A DNA stretch of 64,000 bases from Trachemys scripta elegans (GCF_013100865.1 NC_048306.1:53103002-53167001); one strand, 5' to 3'. Positions 37,501-43,166 are shown, numbered from the stretch's first letter. The notes: generated by a model not told the origin, from the sequence alone. Numbers and translations: made by a program.

Positions 37501-38910
37501 ATTCCTGCAGCATTTGCAGAAGTCAGATTCTTGCATCATTCATAAGAAAGCAATGAGGCTTTCTCTGGATAAACTGTGAAGTAAACGTCTCATTGCTCCT
37601 TCTAATGGGAAAGATGTGAACAATACCAATAGAGGGTCCTGTGGCACCTTTGAGACTAACAGAAGTATTGGGAGCATAAGCTTTCGTGGGTAAGAACCTC
37701 ACTTCTTCAGATGCAAGTAATGGAAATCTTCAGAGGCAGGTATATATCAGTGTGGAGATAACGAGGTTAGTTCAATCAGGGAGGGTGAGGTGCTCTGCTA
37801 GCAGTTGAGGTGTGAACACCAAGGGAGGAGAAACTGTTTCTGTAGTTGGATAGCCATTCACAGTCTTTGTTTNAATCTCCAGAGGCAGGTATATATCAGT
37901 GTGGAGATAACGAGGTTAGTTCAATCAGGGAGGGTGAGGTGCTCTGCTAGCAGTTGAGGTGTGAACACCAAGGGAGGAGAAACTGTTTCTGTAGTTGGAT
38001 AGCCATTCACAGAAACAGTTTCATCCAACTACAGAAACAGTTTCTCCTCCCTTGGTGTTCACACCTCAACTGCTAGCAGAGCACCTCACCCTCCCTGATT
38101 GAACTAACCTCGTTATCTCCACACTGATATATACCTGCCTCTGAAGATTTCCATTACTTGCATCTGAAGAAGTGAGGTTCTTACCCACGAAAGCTTATGC
38201 TCCCAATACTTCTGTTAGTCTCAAAGGTGCCACAGGACCCTCTGTTGCTTTTTACAGATTCAGACTAACACGGCTACCCCTCTGAAACAATACCAATGTT
38301 GCTCCACCCGAGCTCAACTCCAGCTTGTCCCACGGTTCACATCTCCAACCAGCCTCGCCTGGTTAAGGGAGCAGAGCGTGCTCAAAACTAGGATGATTTT
38401 CACACTGCAGCTAAAGCAGCTGTTTACTTTGACCCCATTTCCCCACCGTCTTTGCTCCCTCACCTAGGGTGACCAGACAGCAAGTGTGAAAAATCAGGAC
38501 GGGGGTGGGGGGTAATAGGCACCTATAGAAAAAAATACCCCAAATATCGGGACTGCCCTATAAAATAGGGACATCTGGTCACCCTACCCTCGCCGCAGCT
38601 TCTCCCGGGGGCCTTGGCACCCCCGGGTCTCCCCGCCTGGCAGAGAAGGGGCCGCTCCTCAGCCGCGGGCGGCCCGCCAGGGAGCGGTGTCACACGGCTC
38701 CGCCCAGGGGCCTCGCCTTGCCCCGCTTCAACAGAGGCCCGGTGGGCCGGGCGAGACTTCCCCAGCCCTGGCCAGCGGCAGGGGCCATGCCTGGAGGCCC
38801 TGTCCCGCGCAGGCCCGGGCCGCAGCACGGGAGGGAAGGGAAGGGAAGGCCCGGCCCGCAGACTCACGCTTGTACTCGGCCATCAGCCGCTTGAGCGCCG
38901 TGCCCGCCAT
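1431..38910 (-). CDS. UBE2G2: UBE2G2, ubiquitin-conjugating enzyme E2 G2 (complete, six coding exons)
   Basis: The spliced CDS is complement(join(1431..1543, 3576..3716, 5752..5870, 20670..20715, 20811..20846, 38868..38910)), 498 nt, 165 residues plus stop, equal to the known length of UBE2G2. The protein begins MAGTALKRLMAEYKQ and ends IVQKSLGL. It has the E2 fold with catalytic Cys89 in VCISILHAPGDDP, followed by the long acidic loop (about 95-107) that marks the G-type E2s. All ten intron ends are GT/AG and all phases join. The family charges ubiquitin from E1 and works on the ER membrane with gp78/AMFR and the CUE protein AUP1, building Lys48 chains in ER-associated degradation. Compared with the human protein as I remember it, Tyr51 and a few residues near 146-153 differ conservatively. 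The gene starts in a CpG island and lies downstream of SUMO3 on the same strand, as in human. No frame break is seen. Confidence 0.97.
1544..3575 (-). other. UBE2G2: UBE2G2 intron 5
   Basis: A 2.0-kb intron. A MIR-like SINE lies at about 2070-2270; the rest shows nothing I can assign. Confidence 0.9.
2070..2270 (-). repeat. MIR-like SINE
   Basis: It contains the MIR core wording: bases around 'taaactgaggtacagagact' and 'cacagacagtggcatctgag', followed by an 'ccaggagtcctggctccca' tail. Divergence is high. Confidence 0.65.
3576..3716 (-). CDS. UBE2G2: UBE2G2 exon 5 (catalytic cysteine exon)
   Basis: It encodes residues 82-128 (YPDGRVCISILH to LLSVVSMLA), including Cys89, His94 and the acidic loop DDPMGYESSAERW. 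Its ends are consensus: acceptor cttcag and donor gtaagg. Confidence 0.97.
3717..5751 (-). other. UBE2G2: UBE2G2 intron 4
   Basis: A 2.0-kb intron. I recognise no repeat with confidence and no other gene. Confidence 0.85.
5752..5870 (-). CDS. UBE2G2: UBE2G2 exon 4
   Basis: It encodes residues 43-81 (GPEDTCFEYGVFPAIL to EMFHPN), the central beta-sheet of the E2 fold with the FPLDYPLSPPK proline turn. Residue 51 is Tyr, where I recall Phe in human. The acceptor is ttctag and the donor gtaagt. Confidence 0.97.
6866..7620. mobile_element. hAT-type MITE, 755 bp
   Basis: The ends are inverted repeats, CAGTGGTCACCAACC at the left and CAGTGGTCTCCAACC as the reverse complement of the right. Flanks CTGTAAGA (6858-6865) and CTCTAAGA (7621-7628) form an 8-bp target duplication with one mismatch, the hAT hallmark. 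The inside is GC-rich, tandem-like and non-coding; long open frames in it are by-products of composition. Confidence 0.85.
7999..8283. mobile_element. Harbinger-type MITE
   Basis: It begins with the 'aggtctacact' end shared by the Harbinger-related repeats of this window and contains an inner CG-rich stem (cgcctgaatcggcggg). It ends at 'agatctgcccc'. No coding capacity. The 3-bp target site is not resolved. Confidence 0.65.
8605..8694 (-). mobile_element. Harbinger-type MITE fragment
   Basis: Read on the minus strand it starts 'gggctagttgacactag' and continues through 'agcagcacagctgcacc', resembling other MITE ends here. The other end is missing. Confidence 0.35.
8931..9287. mobile_element. 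hAT-type MITE
   Basis: Inverted ends are CTGGTTCTCAACCAGGGG and, from the right, GCAGGGGTTCTCAACG. The flanks 'cctagctg' and 'cctagctc' suggest an 8-bp target duplication with one mismatch. The exact ends are uncertain by one or two bases. Confidence 0.65.
10230..10770 (-). repeat. LTR-like repeat (endogenous retrovirus type)
   Basis: On the minus strand the block ends ...CCCTATGACA, a CA-type LTR terminus, preceded by a primer-like 'aaactgaggcaggttcacc' stretch and a degraded polyadenylation signal. The distal end and a target duplication were not found. Confidence 0.4.
11955..12695 (+). pseudogene. CR1 LINE fragment, reverse transcriptase relic
   Basis: Pieces of a CR1 reverse transcriptase are readable: GNSQHGFVKNKSCQTNLIAF near 12045, a degraded S-KAF-TVSHD motif near 12180, and the late LDKLEKWSEVNRMKFDKDK segment near 12505. 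Stops and shifts separate them. It is an old, 5'-truncated, dead copy in sense orientation. Confidence 0.8.
12725..14065 (-). pseudogene. L2/CR1-superfamily LINE relic, reverse transcriptase
   Basis: On the minus strand, the RT motif ALDRSAAFDPMD is readable near 13830-13860 and the late motif SWRKLNPGKTQVMLV near 13440-13490. An open stretch of 121 codons covers 13247-13612. Lower coordinates hold the likely 3' end. The clade (L2, L3 or related) is not certain. Confidence 0.65.
14183..15307 (-). mobile_element. Solo LTR of an endogenous retrovirus
   Basis: The block starts TGTGACG and ends TGTCACA, giving TG...CA ends on both strands and a short terminal inverted repeat. It is flanked by a perfect 5-bp duplication, AGCAA (14178-14182 and 15308-15312). 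A minus-strand AATAAA lies near 14549, which sets the likely orientation. No internal genes: it is what remains after recombination between two LTRs. It is 1.1 kb long. Confidence 0.8.
17403..17443. repeat. AT-rich imperfect palindrome
   Basis: Runs of ATTAATAATTATAATTAAT-type sequence are almost self-complementary and could form a cruciform. It abuts the CR1/SINE-like fragment that follows. Confidence 0.7.
17444..17565 (-). repeat. CR1 3'-end or CR1-mobilised SINE fragment
   Basis: It contains 'gaactggaagggaccttgaa' and 'gtccagccccctgcc', the conserved 3' portion of sauropsid CR1-related repeats. It is about 120 bp and truncated. Confidence 0.6.
17611..17706 (+). mobile_element. Penelope-like element terminal fragment
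   Basis: It matches, almost base for base, the right arm of the copy at 37631-38285: 'catctgaagaagtgaggttc', then 'ccacgaaagcttatgctccc', then 'gtgccacaggaccctctg'. It holds a hammerhead-like motif at 17620-17660. Confidence 0.8.
17620..17660 (+). ncRNA. Hammerhead-like ribozyme motif (Penelope repeat)
   Basis: In order: GCAT, CTGAAGA, an extra A, a 5-bp arm GTGAG with CCCAC opposite (one mismatch), GAAA, GCTT, ATGC. The CUGANGA and GAAA boxes fit the hammerhead core. GCAT/ATGC would be stem I, and the self-complementary AGCT would form stem III only in a dimer. The extra A after CTGAAGA is non-canonical. Confidence 0.5.
18555..18825 (+). pseudogene. L2 LINE fragment, RT C-terminal relic
   Basis: The frames carry the L2 signature LDYYNMLCT near 18590, followed by the KV-x-YTMPTPILSELLPESY region near 18760-18820. 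These match the 'LDYCNAL...P.YLSELL' order of vertebrate L2. It is broken by stops. Confidence 0.7.
18827..19530 (-). mobile_element. Harbinger deletion derivative retaining a Myb-like domain
   Basis: The ends 'ggtatgtctacacttgc' and, reversed, 'gggcatgtctatacttgc' match Harbinger ends. An open frame at 18948-19280 (minus) contains SPAWSNAELLELISVWGEEAV, the same Myb/SANT-like segment as in the full copies. The transposase is absent. Confidence 0.75.
19560..20100 (-). repeat. Possible LTR/retroviral relic
   Basis: On the minus strand an AATAAA near 19640 is followed by an 'aagcctcatgcttcttctg' U5-like stretch. Upstream on that strand (about 19850-19990) is an open piece reading TEQWLSVYKEAEQFAIA that I do not recognise. 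No matching ends were found. It could be part of an endogenous retrovirus or another retroelement. Confidence 0.3.
20670..20715 (-). CDS. UBE2G2: UBE2G2 exon 3
   Basis: It is 46 nt and encodes residues 27-42, GPMNEENFFEWEALIM with split codons at both ends. The acceptor is aatag and the donor gtgagt. Confidence 0.97.
20716..20810 (-). other. UBE2G2: UBE2G2 intron 2 (95 bp)
   Basis: It is a very short intron between two tiny exons, which suggests that they are recognised together during splicing. Confidence 0.95.
20811..20846 (-). CDS. UBE2G2: UBE2G2 exon 2 (36 nt microexon-like)
   Basis: It encodes residues 15-26 (end of Gln15, then LTLNPPEGIVA) plus the first base of Gly27. The acceptor is ttttag and the donor gtaagg. 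It completes the Gln15 codon begun in exon 1. Confidence 0.97.
21170..21590 (-). mobile_element. Non-autonomous DNA transposon, class uncertain
   Basis: On the minus strand it starts near 'ctgtatatactcgttcgtta', has a G-run ('gggggggggg' on plus near 21530), then 'aggggttggcaaactttgcc' and 'cagccaatgggagctgcagg'. The last two phrases recur in hAT MITEs of this window. Ends are not defined. Confidence 0.4.
22495..23180 (+). pseudogene. CR1 LINE 3' end
   Basis: It starts with the RT tail (ctt-gaa-tac followed by 'atttggtcgccccatctcaa'), continues through 'ttgccagaggacgttgtgaa' and 'ctagataagttcatggaaga', and ends with the 3' UTR wording 'ctgggctagatggatcattg'. This order is typical of CR1 3' ends. 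It is 5'-truncated with many stops. Confidence 0.85.
23815..24088 (+). repeat. MIR SINE
   Basis: Clear MIR wording: 'gtgactttgggcaagtcact', 'cttagtttccccatatgtaa', 'aatagggacaacgatgctta'. Its 3' tail was the target of the hAT insertion at 24089. Confidence 0.85.
24089..26601 (+). mobile_element. Full-length hAT DNA transposon, 2513 bp
   Basis: It is flanked by a perfect 8-bp duplication, CTATTATA (24081-24088 and 26602-26609). Ends are imperfect inverted repeats: CATGGTGGATAAAAATCAAT at the left and CACGGTGGGTTTGATTGAAA read from the right. One degraded transposase gene lies inside. The AT-rich subterminal zones (24110-24440, 25990-26580) are rich in 'gattt/aaatc' repeats that are likely transposase-binding sites. 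Confidence 0.92.
24676..25955 (+). pseudogene. hAT transposase pseudogene
   Basis: Four open segments in sense orientation cover the protein: 24676-24858 (contains SLDGWSNVHNDPVI, the first catalytic Asp region of the RNase H fold), 24951-25202 (contains VTDNAANV, the second Asp region, and YGCSVHLMQLL), 25254-25592, and 25617-25955 (contains SSANVERIFSSFG, the hAT C-terminal dimerisation domain). Stops and shifts near 24858, 25202 and 25592 break the frame, so it cannot make a whole protein. The family cuts and pastes DNA by a hairpin mechanism. Confidence 0.9.
27153..27688. mobile_element. hAT-type MITE with poly-C core
   Basis: The ends are CGGGGTGGGCAAACTTTTTGG and, from the right, CAGAGGTGGGCAAACTATGG. 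The flanks TACTAGAC (27145-27152) and GACTAGGC (27689-27696) match at six of eight bases. It belongs to the same family as 32187-32873. The 181-codon proline-rich frame in it is compositional. Confidence 0.75.
27305..27331. repeat. Homopolymer C run
   Basis: It is 27 consecutive C inside a wider C-rich block (27250-27360). Its length in the assembly is unreliable. Confidence 0.9.
27815..27905 (-). repeat. MIR SINE fragment
   Basis: It contains 'ccattttacagatgtggaaa' and 'gagctgcctaagatcatata', both MIR core wording in reverse orientation. Confidence 0.7.
27908..28150. mobile_element. Harbinger-type MITE, 243 bp
   Basis: The ends 'ggatatgtctacactag' and, from the right, 'gggctggtctaggctac' are similar. 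A TGG triplet on each side (27905-27907, 28151-28153) is a possible 3-bp target duplication. Confidence 0.6.
28267..28450. mobile_element. Harbinger-type MITE, truncated
   Basis: It starts 'ggccaggtctacactataaa' like other MITEs here. The right end is not matched. Confidence 0.5.
29365..29620. mobile_element. hAT-type MITE, 256 bp
   Basis: Inverted ends are CAGACCCGGCTCCAGC and CAGGGCCGGCTCCAGGCAC. The flanks GGGACCAC (29357-29364) and GGAACCAC (29621-29628) are an 8-bp duplication with one mismatch. Confidence 0.85.
30336..30422. mobile_element. Minimal fold-back Penelope-like insertion, 87 bp
   Basis: It begins with the Penelope terminal phrase 'cagccgtgttagtctgtatc', then a perfect 21-bp inverted repeat (30368-30388 and 30402-30422) around a 13-base loop. 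A perfect 12-bp duplication AGACTTACAGTT flanks it (30324-30335, 30423-30434). Confidence 0.85.
30722..31420 (+). repeat. Unclassified interspersed repeat, perhaps LTR-derived
   Basis: The block has the feel of an old LTR: TATAAAT-like boxes near 30769 and an AATAAA near 31219. Related-looking sequence may continue at 31597-32015 after the inserted MITE. I cannot place it in a family. Confidence 0.3.
31421..31595. mobile_element. Tc1/mariner-type MITE (Tigger-like), 175 bp
   Basis: The inverted ends are CAGCTCTACCCCAATATAAC and CACCTCTACCCCAATGTGAC, with a TA dinucleotide on both sides, as in Tc1/mariner insertions. Confidence 0.8.
32187..32873. mobile_element. hAT-type MITE, 687 bp
   Basis: The ends 'ggatgggcaaagtacggccc' and, reversed, 'aggagtgggcaaactttttg' match the 27153-27688 family. 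The flanks GACTGATC (32179-32186) and GACTAATC (32874-32881) make an 8-bp duplication with one mismatch. Confidence 0.85.
33583..35273 (+). pseudogene. Harbinger Myb/SANT-like DNA-binding protein, copy 1
   Basis: Exon 1 runs from about 33583 to 34082 and ends at a gtaagc donor; it starts MPPRTRRSPV and then meets stops, so the Myb-like domain is dead. The later part, YKELDAILGDDLTS then an acidic Glu-rich tail, is open (33767-34090). Exon 2 starts after 'ttacag' near 34748 and carries a charged coiled-coil-like segment. In the family this protein carries the transposase into the nucleus and binds the ends. Copy 2 at 52268 shows the intact form of the first exon. Confidence 0.75.
34157..34459 (-). 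CDS. Extra conserved Harbinger exon, antisense within the Myb intron (copy 1)
   Basis: It is a 101-codon open frame on minus, starting right after a 'ttttcctcag' acceptor-like site and ending in TAG. It reads EFILEDISLLRV at the start and RNLRKRIAQVLEETFEEI with EADYRNVREHINAL at the end. Copy 2 has the same protein segments at the same place (52890-53208) although the DNA differs, so it was probably selected as protein. It is predicted helical and charged. I recognise no family. It could be a separate third protein or a 3' exon of the transposase-strand transcript. Confidence 0.55.
   Translation of the reverse strand, partial: EFILEDISLLRVIWEARKGLLLQCGSCPGPYAACLCAAMVPPPLTAQWCGHVSLTGTRTTVALPRNLRKRIAQVLEETFEEITEADYRNVREHINALFRM
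35503..36992 (-). pseudogene. Harbinger transposase (DDE_Tnp_4/HARBI1 type), copy 1
   Basis: The main open frame (35503-36480, 325 residues) holds a helix-turn-helix (RSVANQFGVGKSTV, about 51-64) and the full catalytic triad: Asp109 in GGAIDGMHI, Asp159 in KVHDARIFWN and Glu233 in VECAFGCLKGRWR, plus GDPGYPL. The N-terminal part continues in another frame at 36450-36992 (DDEQWLQNF, DTRLLVAFMDML). One frameshift near 36440 separates the two, so the catalytic core is intact but the full protein is not. It is close in plan to the domesticated vertebrate gene HARBI1, but the inverted ends show it is a transposon. Confidence 0.88.
37105..37315. mobile_element. Harbinger-type MITE, adjoining copy 1
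   Basis: It begins 'taggtctacactacagcagc' at the very end of Harbinger copy 1 and includes 'tgtccacactggcgcttaga'. It ends near 'cacccctgcgtgacataag'. The abutment suggests nested or site-preferred insertion. Confidence 0.5.
37674..37714 (-). ncRNA. Hammerhead-like ribozyme motif, left arm
   Basis: It has the same boxes as 17620-17660 on the minus strand: GCAT, CTGAAGA, A, arm pair, GAAA, GCTT, ATGC. It is the mirror of the motif at 38160-38200. Confidence 0.5.
38160..38200 (+). ncRNA. Hammerhead-like ribozyme motif, right arm
   Basis: Boxes in order are GCAT, CTGAAGA, A, GTGAG/CCCAC, GAAA, GCTT, ATGC. It is identical to 17620-17660. Confidence 0.5.
38467..38584. mobile_element. Short MITE with TA target, 118 bp
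   Basis: Inverted ends are GGGTGACCAGA and, from the right, GGGTGACCAGATGTCC, with TA on both sides. The class is probably Tc1/mariner but is not proven. Confidence 0.7.
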
Positions 38911-39310
38911 GCGCCGCAGCCGCGAGGAGCCGGAGCGCGTCCCGCCGCCAGCAGCTTCCGGGGCAGCAGCGCACCATAGAGATCCGGGCGGCGCGGCTAG
39001 AAAGGCCGCCCAGGCCCAGCGCGCAGCTCCCTCTCGCTGGCGCTGCGGAGTCCGCCGGGCGCACGCGCTAGGGGCGGGGCTGCTGGACACAGAGCCGGGG
39101 GGGGAGGGAGCGGGGACATCAAGACTTCGCCCGTGCGGCTGCTCCCCGCCTCTACAGCCCCGACCCCCGTAGTTAATCCTGCTGCGTAGCGCTGCGCGGC
39201 GGGATCGTTGTGCGTCGAGCCGACGGAGGGTCCCGCGCAGCCCCGTGTCTGAGCGCAGGCGGCGGGGCCGGGCGCTCAGAAGGGCCGAGTTAAGGGGACG
39301 CGGCGGGTCC
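38590..39310 (-). promoter_or_regulatory. UBE2G2: CpG-island promoter of UBE2G2
   Basis: GC- and CpG-rich sequence surrounds the first exon and extends upstream of it. No TATA box is evident, as expected for a housekeeping gene. The transcription start probably lies between 38911 and about 39050. Long open frames on both strands here are shadows of the composition. Confidence 0.85.
38868..38910 (-). CDS. UBE2G2: UBE2G2 exon 1 coding part
   Basis: It encodes MAGTALKRLMAEYK and the first base of Gln15, followed by a gtgagt donor. The start ATG sits in gcATGG context and matches the known UBE2G2 N terminus. Confidence 0.97.
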
Positions 39311-39544
39311 TGTAGTGCCGTGCCTCGCCCTTCAGAAATGCCAGGCCTGGGCTGAGCTGGGCTTGGAGATGCGAAGTCCAGGTCTCCCTCTTCCCCCACG
39401 CCAGAGGCTGCAGGTGAGCGGCTGGGGGATTTGTTTAGAGCAGAAGTGGACTGGGTGGGTGGTGGCCCTGGTAGCTAGCGCAAACTAAGGGGACTTCCAG
39501 CCATGGGCCTCTGCCATGTGCTGCTCTGCCACCCAGTTGCACCT
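39311..39544. other. Intergenic, GC-rich, nothing assigned
   Basis: It is the shoulder of the UBE2G2 CpG island. I see no repeat or gene. Confidence 0.7.
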
Positions 39545-39915
39545 GCCAGCCCTGTGCCAAAGGTGGCACGCAAGCCGATTTTTTTTTGTAATGTCAGGTT
39601 GCGGGTCCTGGCTGCCGCTGAGCTTGCTGTCAACCTGGGGTTCTGTTCACTCAGCCGGCAGCGGGCTGAGCAGAGCCAGCAGTGGGCCGGCTCCTGCCAG
39701 CCAAGGTCCCGGCCACCGGCCCCGCTCAGACTTCTGCCGGCCTGGGAGAACGGAAGGAGGCTAAGCGGAGTCGCTGGCTGGGACCTCGGCTGGCAGCTGA
39801 GTGAACAGAACCCCAGGCTGACAGCAGGCTCAGTGGTGGCCGGGACCCGCAGCCTGCCATTTAAAAAAAAAAAAATCAGCTCACATGCCACCTTTGACAC
39901 GCGTGCCATAGGTTG
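39545..39915 (-). mobile_element. Fold-back repeat, probable hAT-type MITE
   Basis: Two arms of about 110 bp (39550-39665 and 39800-39910) are reverse complements: 'gtgccaaaggtggcacgcaa' at the left mirrors 'tgccacctttgacacgcgtg' at the right. No clear target duplication was found. Confidence 0.6.
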
Positions 39916-40779
39916 TGGACCCCAGTACTGTGTGTACTGTAGTTTATGGTAATTTTCACTATATGTGATTTTCCTCTTATGCACTGACCTTAGAACCTAA
40001 CCCCCATGTAAGATGTGACTCCACTGTATTCATTTTTGAACATTTATAATAAGCGATGCTCTGGGGCGGGGGAGCGTGCAAGGAGGAAGTTTTGCCTAGG
40101 GTGCAAAATATCCTTGCACCGGCCCTGGATACTGTGTCAGCTGATCCCCACAGTCTCCAACCTACCTGGGCAGTACAGTAGACATGGCCCTGCCCACTAG
40201 CTCCTCTCCACTCCCTAGCCCAGCCACCACTTGCCCCCCCCCTAAGGCTTAGCCCCCTTTCTTTTAAAAATGATTTTTTGCCCCCCCCCCCCCCCCCCCC
40301 CCCCAGGCTTTTCTGGCAGCCCTGTTGCCAGGTATCCAGTTTTAGACTGGAAACTCCAGTAGAAAATGGGACCTGAGTGTCCGGTTAGCAGTGCTGACTG
40401 GAAACTAAATGTCCGGTTATAGGAGTAACCACATTAGCCTCCGCTCCTCCCACTCCCAACACCCACCCCAGAGGGCTGGAAGAGAACCTGTCCTGCTGCT
40501 GTGGGAGGAGAGGCAGCACAGTGCAGAGAGAGACAAAGAGAATGGGCTAGAACCAGGTAGGTACCCGCTCTATGTGGGCAGGGGGGATCCTGTTTACCCC
40601 CTCCCCAGCCCTGCTGCGCTTGCAGTTTACTCCTGACCCCTCCCTTGCTCCAGAGACCAACCCTAGCTCCTGCCCCACTGTGCTTTTAACCCCAGCCCCT
40701 TTTACAATCATTCCCCAGGGGCCCCACAAATATGTTTGGCGCTGGGCCCACAAAAAGTTAATCCAGCCCTGGGGGGCAA
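39916..40779. other. Intergenic with old MITE pieces and a poly-C run
   Basis: A Tc1/mariner-like MITE piece is likely at 39930-40026 (starts 'tactgtagtttatggtaat'). A fragment ending 'gcaccggccctgg' at about 40133 resembles the 29365 family. 40281-40304 is a run of 24 C whose length is unreliable. Confidence 0.5.
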
Positions 40780-41400
40780 ATTGCTCCACTTGCCCCCCCC
40801 CCCCCCCCCCAGGCAGCCCTGCTCCCAGCTGCTGAACAGTTCCTGCCAGGGATGCCTTCCAGACTCCAGGCTGGTGAGTGAGTGAGCAGGGCTGTAACAG
40901 CAGAGCTGCAGAGGGCTCCCTGCATGGCCTCAGAGGCAGTGTCACTGGATTCCTGCAAATGCAAAGTGCAGGGAAGGCTGCAGTCCTGTGGGCAGAACAG
41001 AGACCCTGGCACTCCCAGCTGGTGTGACACGGTCAGGTCTGTGACAGCAGGGCTGCAGAGGGTTCCCTGCTCTGCCCGAGAGCCAGTTAGCAGTAGGGTG
41101 GCCTCCCCAGCAACTAGGAACTCGTCCTCCTTCTTGCAGTCCTAGCCAGGGGTCTCTGCTCTGCCCCACCACGACCTGCTCAGCATCTCCCGTGGCAAAA
41201 GGGCTGCAGAGAGCTCCCTTTGTGGCCTCAGAGCCGGTGCCACCCGGTCCCTGCAGGCACACAAACTGTGTGATGTCAGTGTCAGCTGAAATTGACAGCT
41301 ACAGATAGTTATAGATTAAAATGGAACCCTGTCAAACCTGACTATAGTAGAGCTATTGCTCAGCTATAATCTTGAGTATTGCTCATGGTATGAGGGAGAA
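40780..41400. repeat. Unclassified interspersed repeat, copy A
   Basis: It shares 'gtgagtgag...agcagggctgt', 'cagagctgcagagggctccc' and a trailing 'cctgtcaaacctgacta' with 57670-58095. The shared order over about 400 bp shows a repeat family, class unknown (perhaps an LTR). Confidence 0.5.
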
Positions 41401-41618
41401 TGTGATGTGGAGGAAGTTGAGAGGTGAGTGACACTAGGCAGACCTGCACTGTTAACACCGTGGGGAAATGTGCCCAGTGCTGAGGGTCAGCACATCCCCT
41501 GAGCCCTGCCAGTGATGCTGTGTATAGAGGCAAGTATCAGGGGGTAGCCGTGTTAGTCTGTATCTACAAAAACAACAAGGAGTCTGGTGGCACCTTAAAG
41601 ACTAACAGATTTATTTGG

Positions 41619-41659
41619 GCATAAGCTTTCGTGAGTAAAAACCTCACTTCTTTGGATGC
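41619..41659 (-). ncRNA. Hammerhead-like motif in the 3' end of the Penelope element
   Basis: It is in the sense orientation of the element. The core reads CCAAAGA in place of CTGAAGA, so this copy is degraded. The GTGAG/CTCAC arm is perfect, and GAAA, GCTT, ATGC are kept. Confidence 0.4.
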
Positions 41660-41758
41660 ATAGAGTGAAAGTCACAGATGCAGGCATTATATACTGACAC
41701 ATGGAGAGCAGGGAGTTACTTCACAAGTGGAGAACCAGTGTTGACAGGGCCAATTCAA

Positions 41759-43166
41759 TCAGGGTGGATGTAGTCCACTCCCAATAATAGATGAGGAGGT
41801 GTCAATTCCAGGAGAGGAAAAGCTGCTTCTGTAGTGAGCCAGCCACTCCCAGTCCCTATTCAAGCCCAGATTAATGGTGTTGAATTTGCAAATGAATTTT
41901 AGTTCTGCTGTTTCTCTTTGAAGTCTGTTTCTGAAGTGTTTTTGTTCAATGATAGTGACTTTTAAATCTGTAATAGAATGACCAGGGAGATTGAAGTGTT
42001 CACTTACTGGCTTATGTATGTTACCATTCCTGATGTCCGATTTGTGTCCATTTATTCTTTTGCGGAGGGACTGTCCGGTTTGGCCAATGTACATGGCAGA
42101 GGGGCATTGCTGGCACATGATGGCATATATGACATTAGTGGATGTGCAGGTGAATGAGCCCCTGATGGTGTGGCTGATGTGGTTGGGTCCTCTGATGCTG
42201 TTGCCAGAGTAGATATGGGGACAGAGTAGGCAACGAGGTTTGCTACAGGGATAGGTTCCTGGGTTGGTGTTTCTGTGGTGTGGTGTGTAGTTGCTGGTGA
42301 GTATTTGCTTCAGGTTGGGGGGTTGTCTGTAAGCGAGGACTGGCCTGCCTCCCAAGGTCTGTGAGAGTGAGGGATCATTTTTCAGGATAGGTTGTAGATC
42401 GTGGATAATGCGCTGGAGAGGTTTTAGCTGGGGGCTGTATGTGATGGCCAGTGGTGTTCTGTTATTGTCCTTGTTGGGCCTGTCCTGTAGTAGGTGATTT
42501 CTGGGTATCCGTCTTGCTCGGTCAATCTGTTTCCTCACTTCCCCAGGTGGGTATTGTAGTTTTACGAATGCTTGATAAAGATCTTGTAGGTGTTTGTCTC
42601 TGTCTGAGGGGTTGGAGCGAATTCGGTTGTATCTTAGGGCTTGGCTGTAGACAATGGATCGTGTGATGTGTCTTGGATGGAAGCTGGAGGCATGTAGGTA
42701 CGTATAGCAGTCAGTAGGTTTCCGGTATAGGGTGGTGTTTATGTGACCATCACTTATTTGTACTGTAGTGTCCAGGAAGTGGATCTCTTGTGTGGACTGG
42801 TCCAGGCTGAGGTTGATGGTGGGGTGGAAATTGTTGAAGTCCAGGTGGAATTCTTCAAGGGCCTCCTTTCCGTGGGTCCATATGATGAAGATGTCATCAA
42901 TGTAGTGCAAGTAGAGGAGGGGCACTAGGGGACGAGAGCTGAGGAAGCGTTGTTCTAAGTCAGCCATAAAAATGTTGGCATACTGTGGGGCCATGCGAGT
43001 ACCCATAGCAGTGCCACTGACTTGAAGGTATAAATTGTCCCCAAATCTGAAATGGTTGTGGGTGAGGACAAAGTCACAAAGCTCAGCCACCAGGCTTGCT
43101 GTGGCCTCATCAGGGATATTGTTCCTGATAGCTTGTAGTCCATCCTCATGTGGAATATTGGTATAA
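41759..43166 (-). pseudogene. Penelope-like RT with GIY-YIG endonuclease, 5'-truncated
   Basis: One unbroken frame runs from the junction near 43166 to a TGA at 41759. Counting from 43090, it has GTAMGTRMAPQYANIFM (about 27-42), the catalytic YIDD (63-66), FLDTTVQI, then a Cys-rich linker (CSKPRCLLCPH) and a GIY-YIG nuclease (VIYAIMCQQC then MYIGQTGQSLRKRINGHK, then SEHF). Upstream the frame reads SPLYTNIPHEDGLQ, an early RT motif, and then stops being RT. The first RT blocks are therefore lost and no natural start remains. Long openness suggests a young insertion. In the family the RT copies element RNA at a nick made by the GIY-YIG domain. Confidence 0.92.

Larger units (their letters stand above)
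37631..38285. mobile_element. Fold-back Penelope-like element with internal duplication, 655 bp
   Basis: A perfect 12-bp duplication AACAATACCAAT flanks it (37619-37630, 38286-38297). The left arm is the reverse complement of the right arm, so the whole forms a long hairpin. Within the left part a ~138-bp unit (aggcaggtatatatcagtgt onward) occurs twice, at 37735 and 37879, separated by a lone N at 37873. It ends in 'cacggctacccctctga', the usual 3' end. No coding sequence. Confidence 0.88.
20847..38867 (-). other. UBE2G2: UBE2G2 intron 1 (18 kb)
   Basis: It holds the full hAT element, several MITEs, CR1, MIR, three Penelope-related pieces and a full Harbinger element. Parts at 21600-22490, 23190-23810, 26610-27140, 28460-29350, 29640-30320 and 32880-33175 show nothing I can assign. 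Confidence 0.85.

Noticed and set aside
37631..38285. CRISPR-like or satellite array because of the repeated 138-bp unit
   Set aside because: There are only two units, no spacers, and it sits in a fold-back retro-insertion with a 12-bp target duplication.
38523..39399. Long open frames on both strands near the UBE2G2 promoter
   Set aside because: They are CpG-island shadows. Only the 14 codons at 38868-38910 agree with a known protein.
39503..39984. Overlapping open frames of 149 and 169 codons on opposite strands
   Set aside because: They mirror each other because the region is a fold-back repeat.
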